Of a stretch of 64,000 nucleotides of DNA, positions 47,662 through 59,533 are shown in pieces. The DNA comes from Mangifera indica (lineage: Eukaryota > Streptophyta > Magnoliopsida > Sapindales > Anacardiaceae): contig NC_058147.1 in assembly GCF_011075055.1 (NCBI RefSeq), forward strand, positions 4,774,001 to 4,838,000. The letters run 5' to 3'. Both the position numbers and the translations under genes were made by a program. Numbering within the stretch: the first letter of the stretch is position 1; every line of letters begins with the position of its first letter. The notes beneath the pieces were generated by a model. It had not been told where the DNA came from. It made no database searches and saw nothing but the letters and a program-made list of their open reading frames with translations.

Positions 47662-50600
47662 ATGGCCACCACCACCGTGGATCGCCACCACCTTCACCTC
47701 GACTCCGTCCCTCTAATCGATCTCAGCCTCCTCTCTCAATCCGAACTCTTTTTTCTTTCTCACTGCTCTTCCCGCACCACAAGCGCTACCACCGCCGCTC
47801 AAAACGATGATGAAGACGAAGTTTCAAATCCCAAAATTGATCGCTCCGTCTTTAACGAATCTGCCGGCAGCCGCAAACAGACCTTCTCACGGTTCCGTCT
47901 GGTCCCTCGTAATTCCTTCCAAATTCTTGCACAATTTCCTTCTGTAGATCCGTCCGAAACCCTTGATGAAGATAACCCTGAAATTATTTCACTCCTGAAG
48001 TCTCTCTTCAAAATTCAGTCTCTATCCTCATATACGGTCGGTAACAACGGGCAGTTGATTCCTGTGCAGGTTAACTATAAAGACTACTTGAATGCTACCC
48101 GGGATTTGAATGAAAACAAGGGTTTGCATGATGTCCCGGTAGATGTGGTTAGTTTTAGTGTAAAGAAAAGGAAGAGAGGGCGGCCGAGGAAGGATGAGAA
48201 TCGTGGTAGTGATAGTTTTTGGCTGATTGAGAGTGGAGTTAAGGTCAATGATAACAAGGTAAGCATTCCTGTCAACTTTGATTCTTGTGAGAGTATAAAG
48301 AGAAGACCAGGGCGGCCAAGGAAGGATGAGGATAGGAATAGACATGAATATAGGGTTATTGAGAGTGAGAGTAAATTGAATGAAAGCAAGGGTGAGAGTA
48401 CTGAGGCTACGGTGACTGTCGCTAATTTTGAGAGCTTACAAAATATCCCTGTTAATGTTTTTGCCTGTGAGAGTGGAAAGAGGAGACCAGGGCGGCCTAA
48501 GAAGGATGAGAATAGGAATAGACATGAATATAGGGTTATCGAGAGTGAGAGTCAGGTGAATGAAAGCAAGGGTGAGAGTAGTGAGGCTAAGGGGACCTGT
48601 GCAGGTTTTGAGAGCTTACAAAATATCCCTGTTAATGTTTTTGCCTGTGAGAGTGGAAAGAGGAGACCAGGGCGGCCTAAGAAGGATGAGAATAGGAATA
48701 GACATGAATATAGGGTTATCGAGAGTGAGAGTCAGGTGAATGAAAGCAAGGGTGAGAGTAATGAGGCTAAGGGGACCTGTGCAGGTTTTGAGAGCTTACA
48801 AAACGTTCCTGTTAATGTTTTTTCTTGTGGGAGTGGAAAGAGAAGACCTGGGCGACCAAAGAAGGATGAAAATAGGATTAGAAATGAATATAGAGTTATT
48901 GAGACTGACAGTATGGTGAAGGAGAACAAGGGTGAGAATAATGAGTTCAAGGTGACTTTGAGCAATGTTGAGAGCTCAGGTAACATTCCTATAAATGTAG
49001 CTTCATCTGAGACTATAAAGAAAAAACGAGGGCGGCCTAGGAAGGATGAGTGTAGGAATCAAAATCAGTATTGGGTAGTTGGAAGTGGGAATAAGGTGGT
49101 TCAAAGTGTGCCTAAGAATAAGGAGGAGATCACTGTTATTGAGAATAAGGAGGACAAGAAGGAAACAAAAATGGTAATGGAGAATAGGGATGGTGTGGTT
49201 GTGGATTTGTTTACCTTGGGGACTCTGAAGGATCCATTTGCAGAGGAGTTGAAGCGGAGGACGGCAGGGATTGAGAAGCAGGGAGATTTGTTAGGGTATT
49301 TGAGTGGGTTAAAGGGAGATTGGGTGAGTAGGAGGCAGAAGAGTAAGATTGTTGATGCATGCGAGTATGGGGATGCATTGCCAAGGGGGTGGAAACTTAT
49401 GCTTTGTATCAAGAAGAAAGTGGGGCATGAGTGGTTAGCTTGCCAACGATATATAAGGTTTTTCTATTATATTTTTTTGCAATAATGTGTTCAATTTTGT
49501 ATTAATTAAATGCTGCACTAATTCCAGAATTATATATTTCACTGTTTATGTTTACTTTCCACGTATGGAATTAAATTTGAAAAGGGAAAAATCTGAGAAG
49601 TAATTGTTCAAGCCACTGAATTTCCATTGCCTTATTTATGGTGAAAACGAAGCTATTTGTAGTTAATAAACAGTATTCTATTGTGATCTATAACATACTA
49701 AAAAGAAGGAAAAGTTGGTGACATGTATAGTTATGAAAAAATAGATCAGATGTAATAATACAAACCAGGGAAAAAAGGAGAGAACTATTCAAAATTTGCA
49801 GTCTGTGCCACAAAAAAGAAAATAATTATGTTTTCCGCATAAAATAGTTATCTTGTTCTTCAAATGATGCTTGAATGTAAGGCATTAGTTGTTCTAATCC
49901 CTTTTATGAAGTTATTGTGCCAAATAATATGATTTCAAGGTAAGTGCCACTTCCATCTGACAATGAGAAGTTCTGGGCACTATCGTGATAACTCAAGAAG
50001 TCCAAGAAGTGCCATTTTCTTGTAATTTGTTTGTTCGGTTTACTCCTTTCTCTTATAGTAAATTTTAAAAAAGAAAAAGGATATAGATTGTGCCTAGAAA
50101 AGGAAGCACAAGTATTTGTCTTGACAAGTTACTGGTATATAAACTGACTCCACCTTTCTTGGACTTACTTTCAGTCCTAAAGAATATTATAATTTTTGTT
50201 TCTTATGGTCCCTGAAGCCAAACCTAATTACCTTAGAGATCAAATTCTATCTTGTCAAGACTCTGCAATCTGCATCATTTTATCCAAAGCTACCATAAAC
50301 TGTTGTTACTGTTTGATCCAAGCCCTAATTACTACAGAAGTGCTGACCTAAGATTCCGAGTCACAACAATTCCTGTATGAGAGTTTGACATTCAAAATTA
50401 ATGTTATCAGTACATTTCCTACTCCTCAGACCTTTTACGGAGTTTCTCATCATTTAGGAGTGTGAAAAGATTAGGTTTGATCATCGACAAAGAAACCAGT
50501 GTTGTTGATAAGTTACGCTAAGAGACTAGGCATAAACTTTCTGAGCTGTTTCTAACAGCTGTGTGGAACAATGTGCTATCATCTAAGAAGTGTTATTAGC

Positions 50601-53600
50601 ATAGCAGTCTTCATGTGCATACAAGTTGATGATATATATATTCCTTTCAAGAATGTTATTCTCTCTCTTACTATTTTAGAAAAGGAGTGTTACAAAATTT
50701 TACAAATTTTATCACTAATATATTCTGTTTGTCAATTATCCTAAAATGCAAGTGGTTTTATTTTGTGAGCTTATTGCATTAAGGCGTGTTTGTTATGACC
50801 TCTGTAACCTCGAAATTTAGGCTATTCCTATAATTCTTTTGAGTTCTTCAAAGTTATAAATATGAAAGACGCTCTGTTATTATATAACATCCTTGTTTGG
50901 TAAGTTATTACTACAAAGCATTTACTGTTTTATCCACCAAATGACTAGCAACTATTTGGTTAAAGCTCTTTTTTAATAAGCTTTACTTGAAGAAGTTGTA
51001 CCAAATGGACCTTTAATTGGAATTATTATTATCTGAGTGCTAAGCAGTTGTTTCTTATGGTCTAAAATATTATTCTCAAGATATGGCATAGCTTTCGCAG
51101 CATTTATTCCACGATTTAATTTGGGATTGTGTTTTTGCTTTTTCAACACTGCCTTGTTCATTTAATGTTGATTAGAGGTTGTAATGTAAAATACTTGACT
51201 TTTATGGATATTTTATTGTCATATTATCACTTGTGTGGTTCTTACTCACTGTCTTCTCTCATTTGTTACCATCCAGCCCGAATGGTCAGCAGTTTGCAAC
51301 TTGCAAGGAAGTTTCTTCATATTTGCTCTCCTTTTTCAGACTTAAAGCTGCAAGTCAGTCAAATGCTGGTCATACTGGCGATGGTGTTCAGTTGGATGAC
51401 AAACTGACTTCTGGAAATGTAACTCAGCTATTCTTATACTTGTTTTATAAATTTCAAGTTTATGTTGTAGTTTCTATTTACTATTTTTATGCTACAGGCT
51501 ACAGGTTGCATGCACAAGGGTGACAAAAATGGAGCTGACCTTGTGTTCTGTTTGCCGCATCCGTGTACTTCTCAATCTACTGAGCATGAGAAGCAAGCCA
51601 CCTTACTGGAGACAAAGAGTCCTGAGGAAGTCAGAAGACAGGAAACACTAAATTGCCATAAGTGCTCCATGGTTTTTCGTGAGCAGGATGATTTATTGCA
51701 CCACCTGTTAACTTCTCACCAGACGACGACGAAGAGGTCTAGATGTAGTACATCAATCAGTGAGGGGGTAATCATTAAAGATGGAAAATATGAATGCCAG
51801 TTATGCCACAAACTATTTGAAGAAAGACATAGTTACAATGGCCATCTAGGGGGCCACATGAAAAACTATGTGAAGCGATTTGGTGGAGTATTAATGACAC
51901 AGAAAAATAATGAACCTGTAGCTGTTGGAATTTCTTCTGAATTCTTGGAGAGACAAAAAGCAGTTGGAATTGACCGGGTTTCTTTTGCAGAAAAATCTTC
52001 CAATTGCGGAGGCAACAATGAAACAAGTTCTGCTTTACCTCATAGTAAACCAAAAGCTGATGGTACCATTAAACCTCATTCTGACAAATACGTTCATGAC
52101 GATCTGGTCATGATGTCAAACAGAAACTTTCAAACTTTAGTTGAGAAAAATTGCAGTAAACAGGATACAGCTTTTGGCATAACTAATGATGAAGCGGATA
52201 AGCTGAAGGTAGCTACTGATGTAAGTGCTGCTAAACCTGATGTGTGTTTGGGTGTTGGTACGGTCTTGTCTACTGATCAGAGAAATATATCATGTGTATT
52301 TCCCAGTGAAATGAATGTTCCCAAGAGCAACAGTGGTGGTATCAATAGTTATGGTTGGCAGGGTCGAAGTCCTCAGAATTGGTCCCTTGCTCTTGCTGGA
52401 AGTAATCAACCACATTTTGTTGACTACAGGACGAAAGATGTTCCCACCAGCTCAATGGAGAAGCGGAGAAAAGAGGTAGGTTCTGAAAGTAGCTATTTTT
52501 CTTCAAACAGCAAGGATAAATTAGTTAGTTGTGAAAATCTTGAGGAAAGGCATTTTACTATCATGGAAAGTGGGGAACTGTATAGGAATAAATATGCAAG
52601 AAATGAGGCAATATCTAGATCTGATTATCAGGGCATTGGGTTGGAGAATGCTGTGACTAATATCAAAGAGCAAGGAAGTTTTAAAGGTCGTTTGCCTATT
52701 CCATTGGAGCAAAGATGTGGTTCTCAAAGTAATATGAATGGGGTTTCTACTTCCATGTTAACAGAGGCCTGGCAGGAAAGAGGTCCCGTGAGTGGTTTAC
52801 CCAGTTCATCTGGAAACAAGCCTACATATGTTGTCAACAATTATTTGAATAGTGTTTCTACTACCATGTTAAATCAGCCCAAATTTGATGATGTCAGCAG
52901 ATCTGAGGATTATGGACTATCCTTTGGGTTTGGCAACAAACACACTATAAGTAAACCCCGGCAGGAAGAGGATTCTGAAGTTGGTTTGCTTAATTTATTT
53001 GGAAGTGGAAAATTCTTTGGGTTTGATAACAGTTTGACTAAGGATACTGCTGGGACAACAGATTTCCCCAAACTTGATCAAGTCAGGAACACCAATGAAC
53101 GAGTACATGGTGTTGAAAATAATTATAGGGTTTACACAAACACTGTTCAGCGGGAATCAAGGTTAGAGAATTCAGAAAATGCTAGAAACAATGAATTTGC
53201 GCCTGCTTTTAGTAATCATGCTCGATCTGGTGTGGATGCCGTGGCAGAGTTTTTGTGGAGAACTGATGAAGAAAACATCCTGCTCAGTGGGTTGGCTGAT
53301 ACATCATCTCGACTGTTGCAATCATCAGGCTGTTTTCCTGCATTTGGTACAATGTCAGATAAGGTATGTGGCATGTGCATTCTTTTAAGTTGCAGTGTGT
53401 TCACAGGAAAAAGAAGGGTACTCTGTGGTGCATTGTGTTGCTATACTCACTTTAGGAAGTTCTTCAAACTGTTATGATGGGGACTTTTTTGAAAAAAAAT
53501 AATGAACACCATATATAGGCTTCTTTCATGGTAGCTAGTGCTGTCATATATTTGTATTTTCAATATTGCTAGACATACGACTGTTCTAATTATTTGTAGA

Positions 53601-54168
53601 AAATATTCAGGCTGTTTTCTTAGAGGGAACTAGAAGTCCTTGTTAGTGATGGGTTTTGTGAATAAACTCTTTATAGGTTACATAATTGATGACCCCACCT
53701 TAACTGCAAAAACAATACATTCCATTGTATTAAATTCTAGTTATAACAGAATGTTGCAGTTAGTTCAGTGAAATTTATTTTGTTGATGGACAGGGTGGAA
53801 ATGAACTCTTTAGCGTTGGTGAGAAGTATGACAGCATATCAGGATTTGAAGGGCTGAGATCAGGTAGTATGGAACACATGGAATATGATTTTCTGACCAC
53901 TCAAACAAGCTCTCAGTCGCAGGTCCCAAAGGCCTTTTCATATGATGCGGAGATTTCCCGGGGGTTTGATTCACCAGTCTGGCTTGAGAAAGAAGCATTG
54001 CCTTTGTTGCCAAAGATAGGTAGCAGGTATCAGGTTGCTACTGTTTGTGCATGGTGCAGAAATGAGTTTCATCATGAACCTGTTGAGAGAGCAGCAGAAA
54101 CAGGAGCTGTGGGTTTTATGTGTCCAACCTGCAAGGCCAAATTCTCTGGGAACCACAATTCATTGTAG
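47662..54168 (+). CDS. MBD8: MBD8-like chromatin protein: six AT-hooks, MBD and C2H2 zinc fingers
   Basis: Four exons: 47662-49457, 51277-51418, 51498-53363 and 53794-54168, giving 1,392 residues with frames kept. The N-terminus DSVPLIDLSLLSQSELFFLS resembles MBD8-type proteins. Six AT-hooks follow, with cores RGRPRKDE, PGRPRKDE, PGRPKKDE (three times) and RGRPRKDE. The last five are spaced exactly 60 residues apart. A methyl-CpG-binding domain spans about 571-620 (LPRGWKLMLCIKKK, then SPNGQQFATCKEVSSYL, split by a 1.8-kb intron). Two C2H2 fingers follow: C699/C702 with a TSH end, and C746/C749/H762/H766. The acidic, serine-rich remainder ends in a CAWC...CPTC pair that probably binds zinc. 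Expected role: nuclear DNA binding at AT-rich and possibly methylated sites. Arabidopsis MBD8 is much shorter (about 520), so this protein has gained or kept a long C-terminus. Confidence 0.87.
48301..49050 (+). repeat. 180-bp (60-codon) tandem repeats encoding AT-hooks
   Basis: The motif GACCAGGGCGGCC and its flanks recur with an exact 180-base period starting near 48301, 48481, 48661, 48841 and 49021. The copies at 48481 and 48661 are nearly identical over the full unit, while the outer ones are more diverged. An extra hook lies 132 bases before the first of these. The 60-codon period keeps frame, so the array can expand or contract without breaking the protein. Confidence 0.92.
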
Positions 54169-54771
54169 AATGAACGGTTTACTTACAACAACTCAGGATC
54201 TGGTGATAGATTGCTTCATATTTGCTGAGTTTCATATCCTGGATAATCTGTGATGAGGTAGATTTGCCCTCATGAAGGATGACCATTTTTGGTCAGAAAT
54301 ATGTTTCGGAGGACAGCTGGGATCCTATGACATTCCTTTTTTTTTTAAAGTGACATTACTTAGATTGCTCTCTCTCTCTTCTAATTGTTTTAACATACAA
54401 AGATTAATGGAGGTGGTTCCCATCATAGTAACCAATGTTTAACTGTTAATGGAGTTGTTTGGTCTTTTGATTTGTTTGGATTGTGAGATGGAGTTTTTGG
54501 CAAGCCAAGCAGATTTTCTATGCATCTTCTTGCTGTAGTCAATGATAAAAAGAGGCCATTAAAATCTCATCAACTCTTCTTATATGTTTTTTTTAAATTA
54601 TAATATTACCTATGTATATCTTATTCTAGCTTAAAGAGTTTTTCGTATTTTCAATAATTTTATTAAAAATTCATCAGGTAGGAAAATGGTTTTTCAAATC
54701 TGAAAGGGTGAAAATCAATATTTCATGGTTTACAAATTGTGCAAATTATAGCTCAAATAGTATCTCCTTTT
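54169..54771. other. 3' UTR and spacer downstream of the MBD8-like gene
   Basis: No gene is seen. It includes a (TC)n run near 54370. Confidence 0.5.
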
Positions 54772-55517
54772 TTCAAAAGGGCAAAAGACTCTTTTTCACC
54801 TAATGTTTGGTATGTTCGCAAACTTTTATGTGTTAATATTTAAAAATTTAAATATCTAATTTTTTGACAAATTTAATTGTCATTATTAAAGATAATAATA
54901 ACAACAATATTTTAAAATTATTCTTAAATTTTGAAATTTATTTTTACTTTTTAACCTTATATTTTTTAGATTTAAAAATTGAATTTTTCTTTTCCAAATT
55001 TAAGGTTATAAACTATTATCTTTCTCTCATATATAGTTGTATTTTTAGCTTTTTGAAAAATTTTAGTTTCACCATTATTTAACTTTAGTTTTCAAATTTT
55101 TATCTCCGACGATTTTTCTCTTATTAGCATAACATTTATCTTTGGTGATGTCTCTTACAATCGACGTTTTTCTTTCTCTCTTCAGTTATTGTTATTTAAG
55201 ATGAAAATAAGTGGAAAAGAAAAAGAGACAGATTAGGAGAGAGAGAAAGTTGACGGTTGGAGATAACAAATGATCATTAGAGAGAGGACGAGAAAAAATT
55301 TTAATTTTCAAACTTCGATTGAAAAAAATTTTAAATTTTTAAATTAAGGAAAAAATGATAAAATTTTAATTTTTTTAACTAAATAATAATTTTATTTTTT
55401 ATAATAACAATAAAATTTAATAGACAAGCGAATATTTAGATTTTTTAAAATTAATAAATAAAAGTTTAAAAATAAATTAAACTTTGGGGGGAAATAAGTT
55501 CTGCGCCCTTTTATTAA
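54772..55517. mobile_element. MITE-like element with long terminal inverted repeats
   Basis: The left end AAAAGGGCAAAAGACTC and the reverse-complemented right end AAAAGGGCGCAGAACTT are paired. Similarity continues through AAACTTTTATGTGTTAATAT against AAACTTTTATTTATTAATTT, and AAATATCTAATTTTTTGACA against AAATATTCGCTTGTCTATTA. The centre has facing CT-rich and GA-rich blocks, as in the element at 27678. No coding frame. Confidence 0.7.
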
Positions 55518-55992
55518 AATATATGAAATTAGACTAAATTATTTTAAATAAAATTAATTTATAATTTTTTATCAATAAAACTATATATATAATTTTTATG
55601 TATAAATAATAATTTATTATTAATTTTCAAAATTTTAATTATATAATAATATATTAATATTTGTGCATACAGTGGTGTTATCAAGAACCATAGGAAGAAC
55701 CCGACCCGAAAACGACATGGTTGACAAGCCATCCGTGCGCACTGCACTCGTTTTCGTTATCTTCACCTTCCCCTCCCCTCCTTTCTCTCAGAGTCTCTCA
55801 TGTCATGTACGAAGGCCGGTTCTTCCTTAAACAGTTGGACTTGCTTTCGAGCACTTAATTCAATCATAATTTCTTTTTCCTAAAATGCGCTACTCTCCCA
55901 CTTTTGTCCTCTTATTATTCTTGAATTTTTTATTTTTTGCATTTTGAAGTAAAACATATTTGTGCAGTTTTCTGATTTTGTGCTGGGTCTCG
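55518..55992. other. Promoter and leader of the APR-like gene
   Basis: 55680-55870 is of balanced composition with CT-rich stretches (CCTTCCCCTCCCCTCC). A TTTGTGCAG at 55959-55967 might be the acceptor of a 5' UTR intron. Confidence 0.45.
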
Positions 55993-58102
55993 ATGGGGAT
56001 GAGAGTCTGGGAGACGGGGATCTTGATTTTGTTGCTCTTGGTGAGGTTAGCTGCGGCCGTCGAGACAGTCAGACATCCGTTATGTCCAATCGAATCCATT
56101 ACGGATTCCATCTTAGGGTTTCGAAATTTCAACTGTCCGGTTTATACCAGTTTTCAATCTCACGATGTCGTCGCTGTTATCGAGGTACGTACATAACTTC
56201 ATCATAATTGAATTGAATCCAAATAGGAGTGTCCAAAATTGTGATATTTGAAATGTCAATTCGAAAATTAATCTGTGTTTTATCATAATCTGAATCTCTC
56301 TGGATATCAAACAGGGGAATTGATTATGTATTGCTAGAGCTTCTGAAATTTAAACTTTTAAAGATGTAGTCTTTGTTGGTCTAATTATCTATATTACCTT
56401 TGTTGCTTTTTACAGAAACATTTGCCATTTTCTTCTAAGCAGCTAAACTTCGTTTTCACATGTCAAAAGAAGTCATATATTTTGATAGGACTCCCAGCAA
56501 ACTTATTACTGTTTCCAGAAATTTTGATAGGGCCTAGTTAATGATTTACATATTGGCAAAGAACTTTAATGAAGTTTGGGAAAATCTTCCTTTAACTGAT
56601 AATTAGGAATAATGCAGTTTTTAACTTGTCGGCCTGAGGATTGATAGGATATAATTTTTCTTCTATTTGTAGTTTTGAAGTGTTGATTTGATTGTTGGCT
56701 TAAGCCCATTATTATTTTAATGAAATGTTCATATTGTTTATGTTTTACTGAAGGGTGACGAGGTTTCATTGCAAAGGGCTCTGAATATGGTTCACAAGAA
56801 TAGTCATGAATTTGTAGCTGTTCTTTTCTATGCATCTTGGTGTCCTTTTTCTCGTAATTTTAGGCCTAGTTTCTCTATCCTTTCTTCTTTATATCCTTCC
56901 ATTTCCCATTTTGCAATCGAAGAATCTGCCATCAGACCAAGGTAGGTAAAGGAATATTGTTTTGTGTAGATTTACCCTTTTTGTATGTTTCCGTTGGCAG
57001 TTGGGTAACATTTTGGTTGATTTTTGCAGTATACTTTCTAAGTATGGGGTTCATGGGTTTCCCACCCTTTTTCTGTTAAATTCGTCAATGCGTGTTCGTT
57101 ATCATGGCTCCCGGACTCTCATTTCACTTGTCGCGTTCTACAGTGATGTCACCGGTACATCCTCTTGTCATTAGTGCTACTTTTTTTGGGATATTATAAT
57201 CTGTAAAGTACTTTCTCATGTTACTGATTAGTTATCAAAGGGATTTCCTCTTTTGCAAATGAATGTCTCCCTTTTTTTAATTCAAAAGTGAACTACCTGT
57301 CAACTATGTATATACAAATGGTATGTTGTCTTTTGTTTTTAAAAATACTCTGTCTCAACTTTCAATTTTATTTCTATTTATAGTCCCATAATTTTAGTAT
57401 TCTCTTGAGTGTGTACCCACTTTCACAAAGACAATGTGCACACATGTATAGCAGGAGAGTAAGACTTTAAAGAGTTGGTTAAATTGAATATTTTTTGTCT
57501 GTTTTGTGGACTGTAAATGTTGATATCTTCTTGTATCAGTTTCTTCTATCTTAAAGAATATTTGTTGCTTTCTCCATATTATATTATATGATCATATTGA
57601 AGAGAGTTTCTCTAATAGCATCTAATAAATTTCATTTATATTTGTAGGCATTGATTCTGCATCATTGGATAAAATATCCCTGGACAAAGTTGGGCACCTA
57701 TCAAATCACGAGAGGCACGATAATGTGGACAATGAAAGCTGCCCATTCTCATGGGCAAGATCACCAGAGAATTTGCTTCGGCAGGAGACATATTTGGCCC
57801 TGGCTACCTCATTTGTTCTGTTGAGATTGCTTTACTTATTCTTTCCAAGTCTGCTTGTAATAGCTCAACTTACTTGGATAAGGCTCATCCGAAATGTTAA
57901 ATTGGGGAGCTTGTTTGATCATCCTCAGACCTATCTGAATCGAGCAATACAGATATTTAATTCTCTAAAAGATCCTTGCAAGAAAAGTAACTTACAGGAA
58001 GGAGCATTGAATGCCAGGGCTTGGGCTTCCAAGTCCCTTGCCACTGTTTCAATTGGTGATGCAAGCACCAGCCATGTTGCATGTGGGAGCGAATGCCACT
58101 GA
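55993..58102 (+). CDS. APRL4: 5'-adenylylsulfate reductase-like thioredoxin-fold membrane protein (APRL)
   Basis: Four exons: 55993-56184, 56754-56941, 57030-57154 and 57648-58102, encoding 319 residues. A signal peptide is seen at the N-terminus ([13 protein letters not shown]). The thioredoxin-like domain contains [16 protein letters not shown] (W93, C94, P95, F96, S97), then [17 protein letters not shown] with the cis-proline, and [22 protein letters not shown]-terminal membrane segment lies at about 217-243. Despite the name, these proteins lack the APS-reductase catalytic half. The active-site motif CPFS has only one cysteine, so a classical dithiol mechanism is not possible. They are predicted to act in the secretory pathway. 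Arabidopsis APRL4, 5 and 7 have the same layout; APRL4 is chosen because NSE3 is next door, as in Arabidopsis. In-frame TTG and no ATG lie upstream. Confidence 0.88.
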
Positions 58103-59533
58103 CCTTTAACTAGCTATGCGATACAGATAATTGGGTATTCAAATGAAAGGTTTGGCTGCCCTCTTATTTGGTGTCAGGATCATCTTGATGCTTGGATTAG
58201 GTAAAATGTTGTATGACATAAGTGAAATATGATTCTGTCTCTTGACTTCGTCATAGGCCATTTACCAATTTGTTATATATGATTTAGAATTCAATTTATT
58301 TGGAATTTTTTGGTCAATTGTTATTTGGCATTCCAAAAGCATGATTAAGACTGTAGTTTGTGAATTTACCCTATCATGTGTACGAGTTAATTGTTTTTCT
58401 GTCCAAGTTGAGTTACTAGAAATTTTTTACCGAGATTGGAAAAATAAAAGTTTGGTTTTTCTCTGATAATTTCCCATGTCTGGTCAGCCTAATTTTTTCT
58501 TGAACAATAGCTTATCTGGTCTACTCTATTCACCTTCAAGGCATCACATTAGTACAGAATATCAGGTTGTCCTTTAAAACATCCATTTCTTAACTATCTA
58601 AATACAATTAATAAAATACAAAGTCCACTGCAGCGATCTACATATATTCAAGCTTCGAAATAGGACTGGTAATTCAGCTGCCGCCTCCCCTCATTGGCTT
58701 AGAAAGGTTATCAACCACGAACTCCTATACCCTATATACCAGCCTTCTCAAGAGTCCAAAAACTTCAAAATCCCAAGTCTGCAAAATGATAGTGAACGTC
58801 TTAATCTGAACTTCTCCAGAAATCAAACCAAATATCATTTAACAACCATTGAACTTTCAAAACATACCTCCATTAAGGAAAATTAGCAGGACATTAGTCA
58901 GCATAATGGACAACATTGTGGTCTACATTTACAAACTGTAAACCAGAAATTTCCTTCATATCAGTAAGTTGCAGCAAAAATTTAATCTCGTAATCGTATA
59001 TCAAAACAAACTTTTAAGGTCATCCTAAAGTTGCTTTTTCTCTGTAACTTACCAAGGAGCTTCTAGGGCAATCATAAAGATGAACTCTTATCCAACCTAA
59101 TATTGTATCATGAAGAGTGTGTAACTCATATCTCAGTGCAACTTTGTGAAAGCAATCCAACATTAATGTTAGAGTGAAATGTTTATGGCTGTTATGCTGG
59201 TTCTATGAAATAACTGAGAATGTTCCCCGCCAATTTCTTTTACCATAAGAAAACTATTGATTGCAAGCTGAATAATGTTTTTAGTGTTTTGATGTACATA
59301 TGCAAGTGCAGTCCCTAAACCTAGGCATTTGAGATTATGCACATGCGGTAGCAATAGGTTCCTCTAGCAGCCACATATTTCATGAGTACATCTATCAGAG
59401 TTTTATATTAATGAAAAAAATGTCACCAAATAGAAGTAACATACTGAAACAAACTGAGAATTGACTCTGTAGATGTGAGAATATAAGGCCATAAGCATGA
59501 CACAAAAAGGCTACAGAAATTCTTATCTCTAGC
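58103..59533. other. Convergent 3' spacer between the APRL and NSE3 genes
   Basis: It holds the 3' UTRs of both genes. A possible extra NSE3 acceptor, CATTTTGCAG on the minus strand near 58785, could add a short last exon. Otherwise I see nothing. Confidence 0.45.

Noticed and set aside
47523..47810. 95-codon plus-strand frame overlapping the start of the MBD8-like gene
   Set aside because: Its proline/serine/histidine-rich translation comes from another frame of the MBD8-like first exon.
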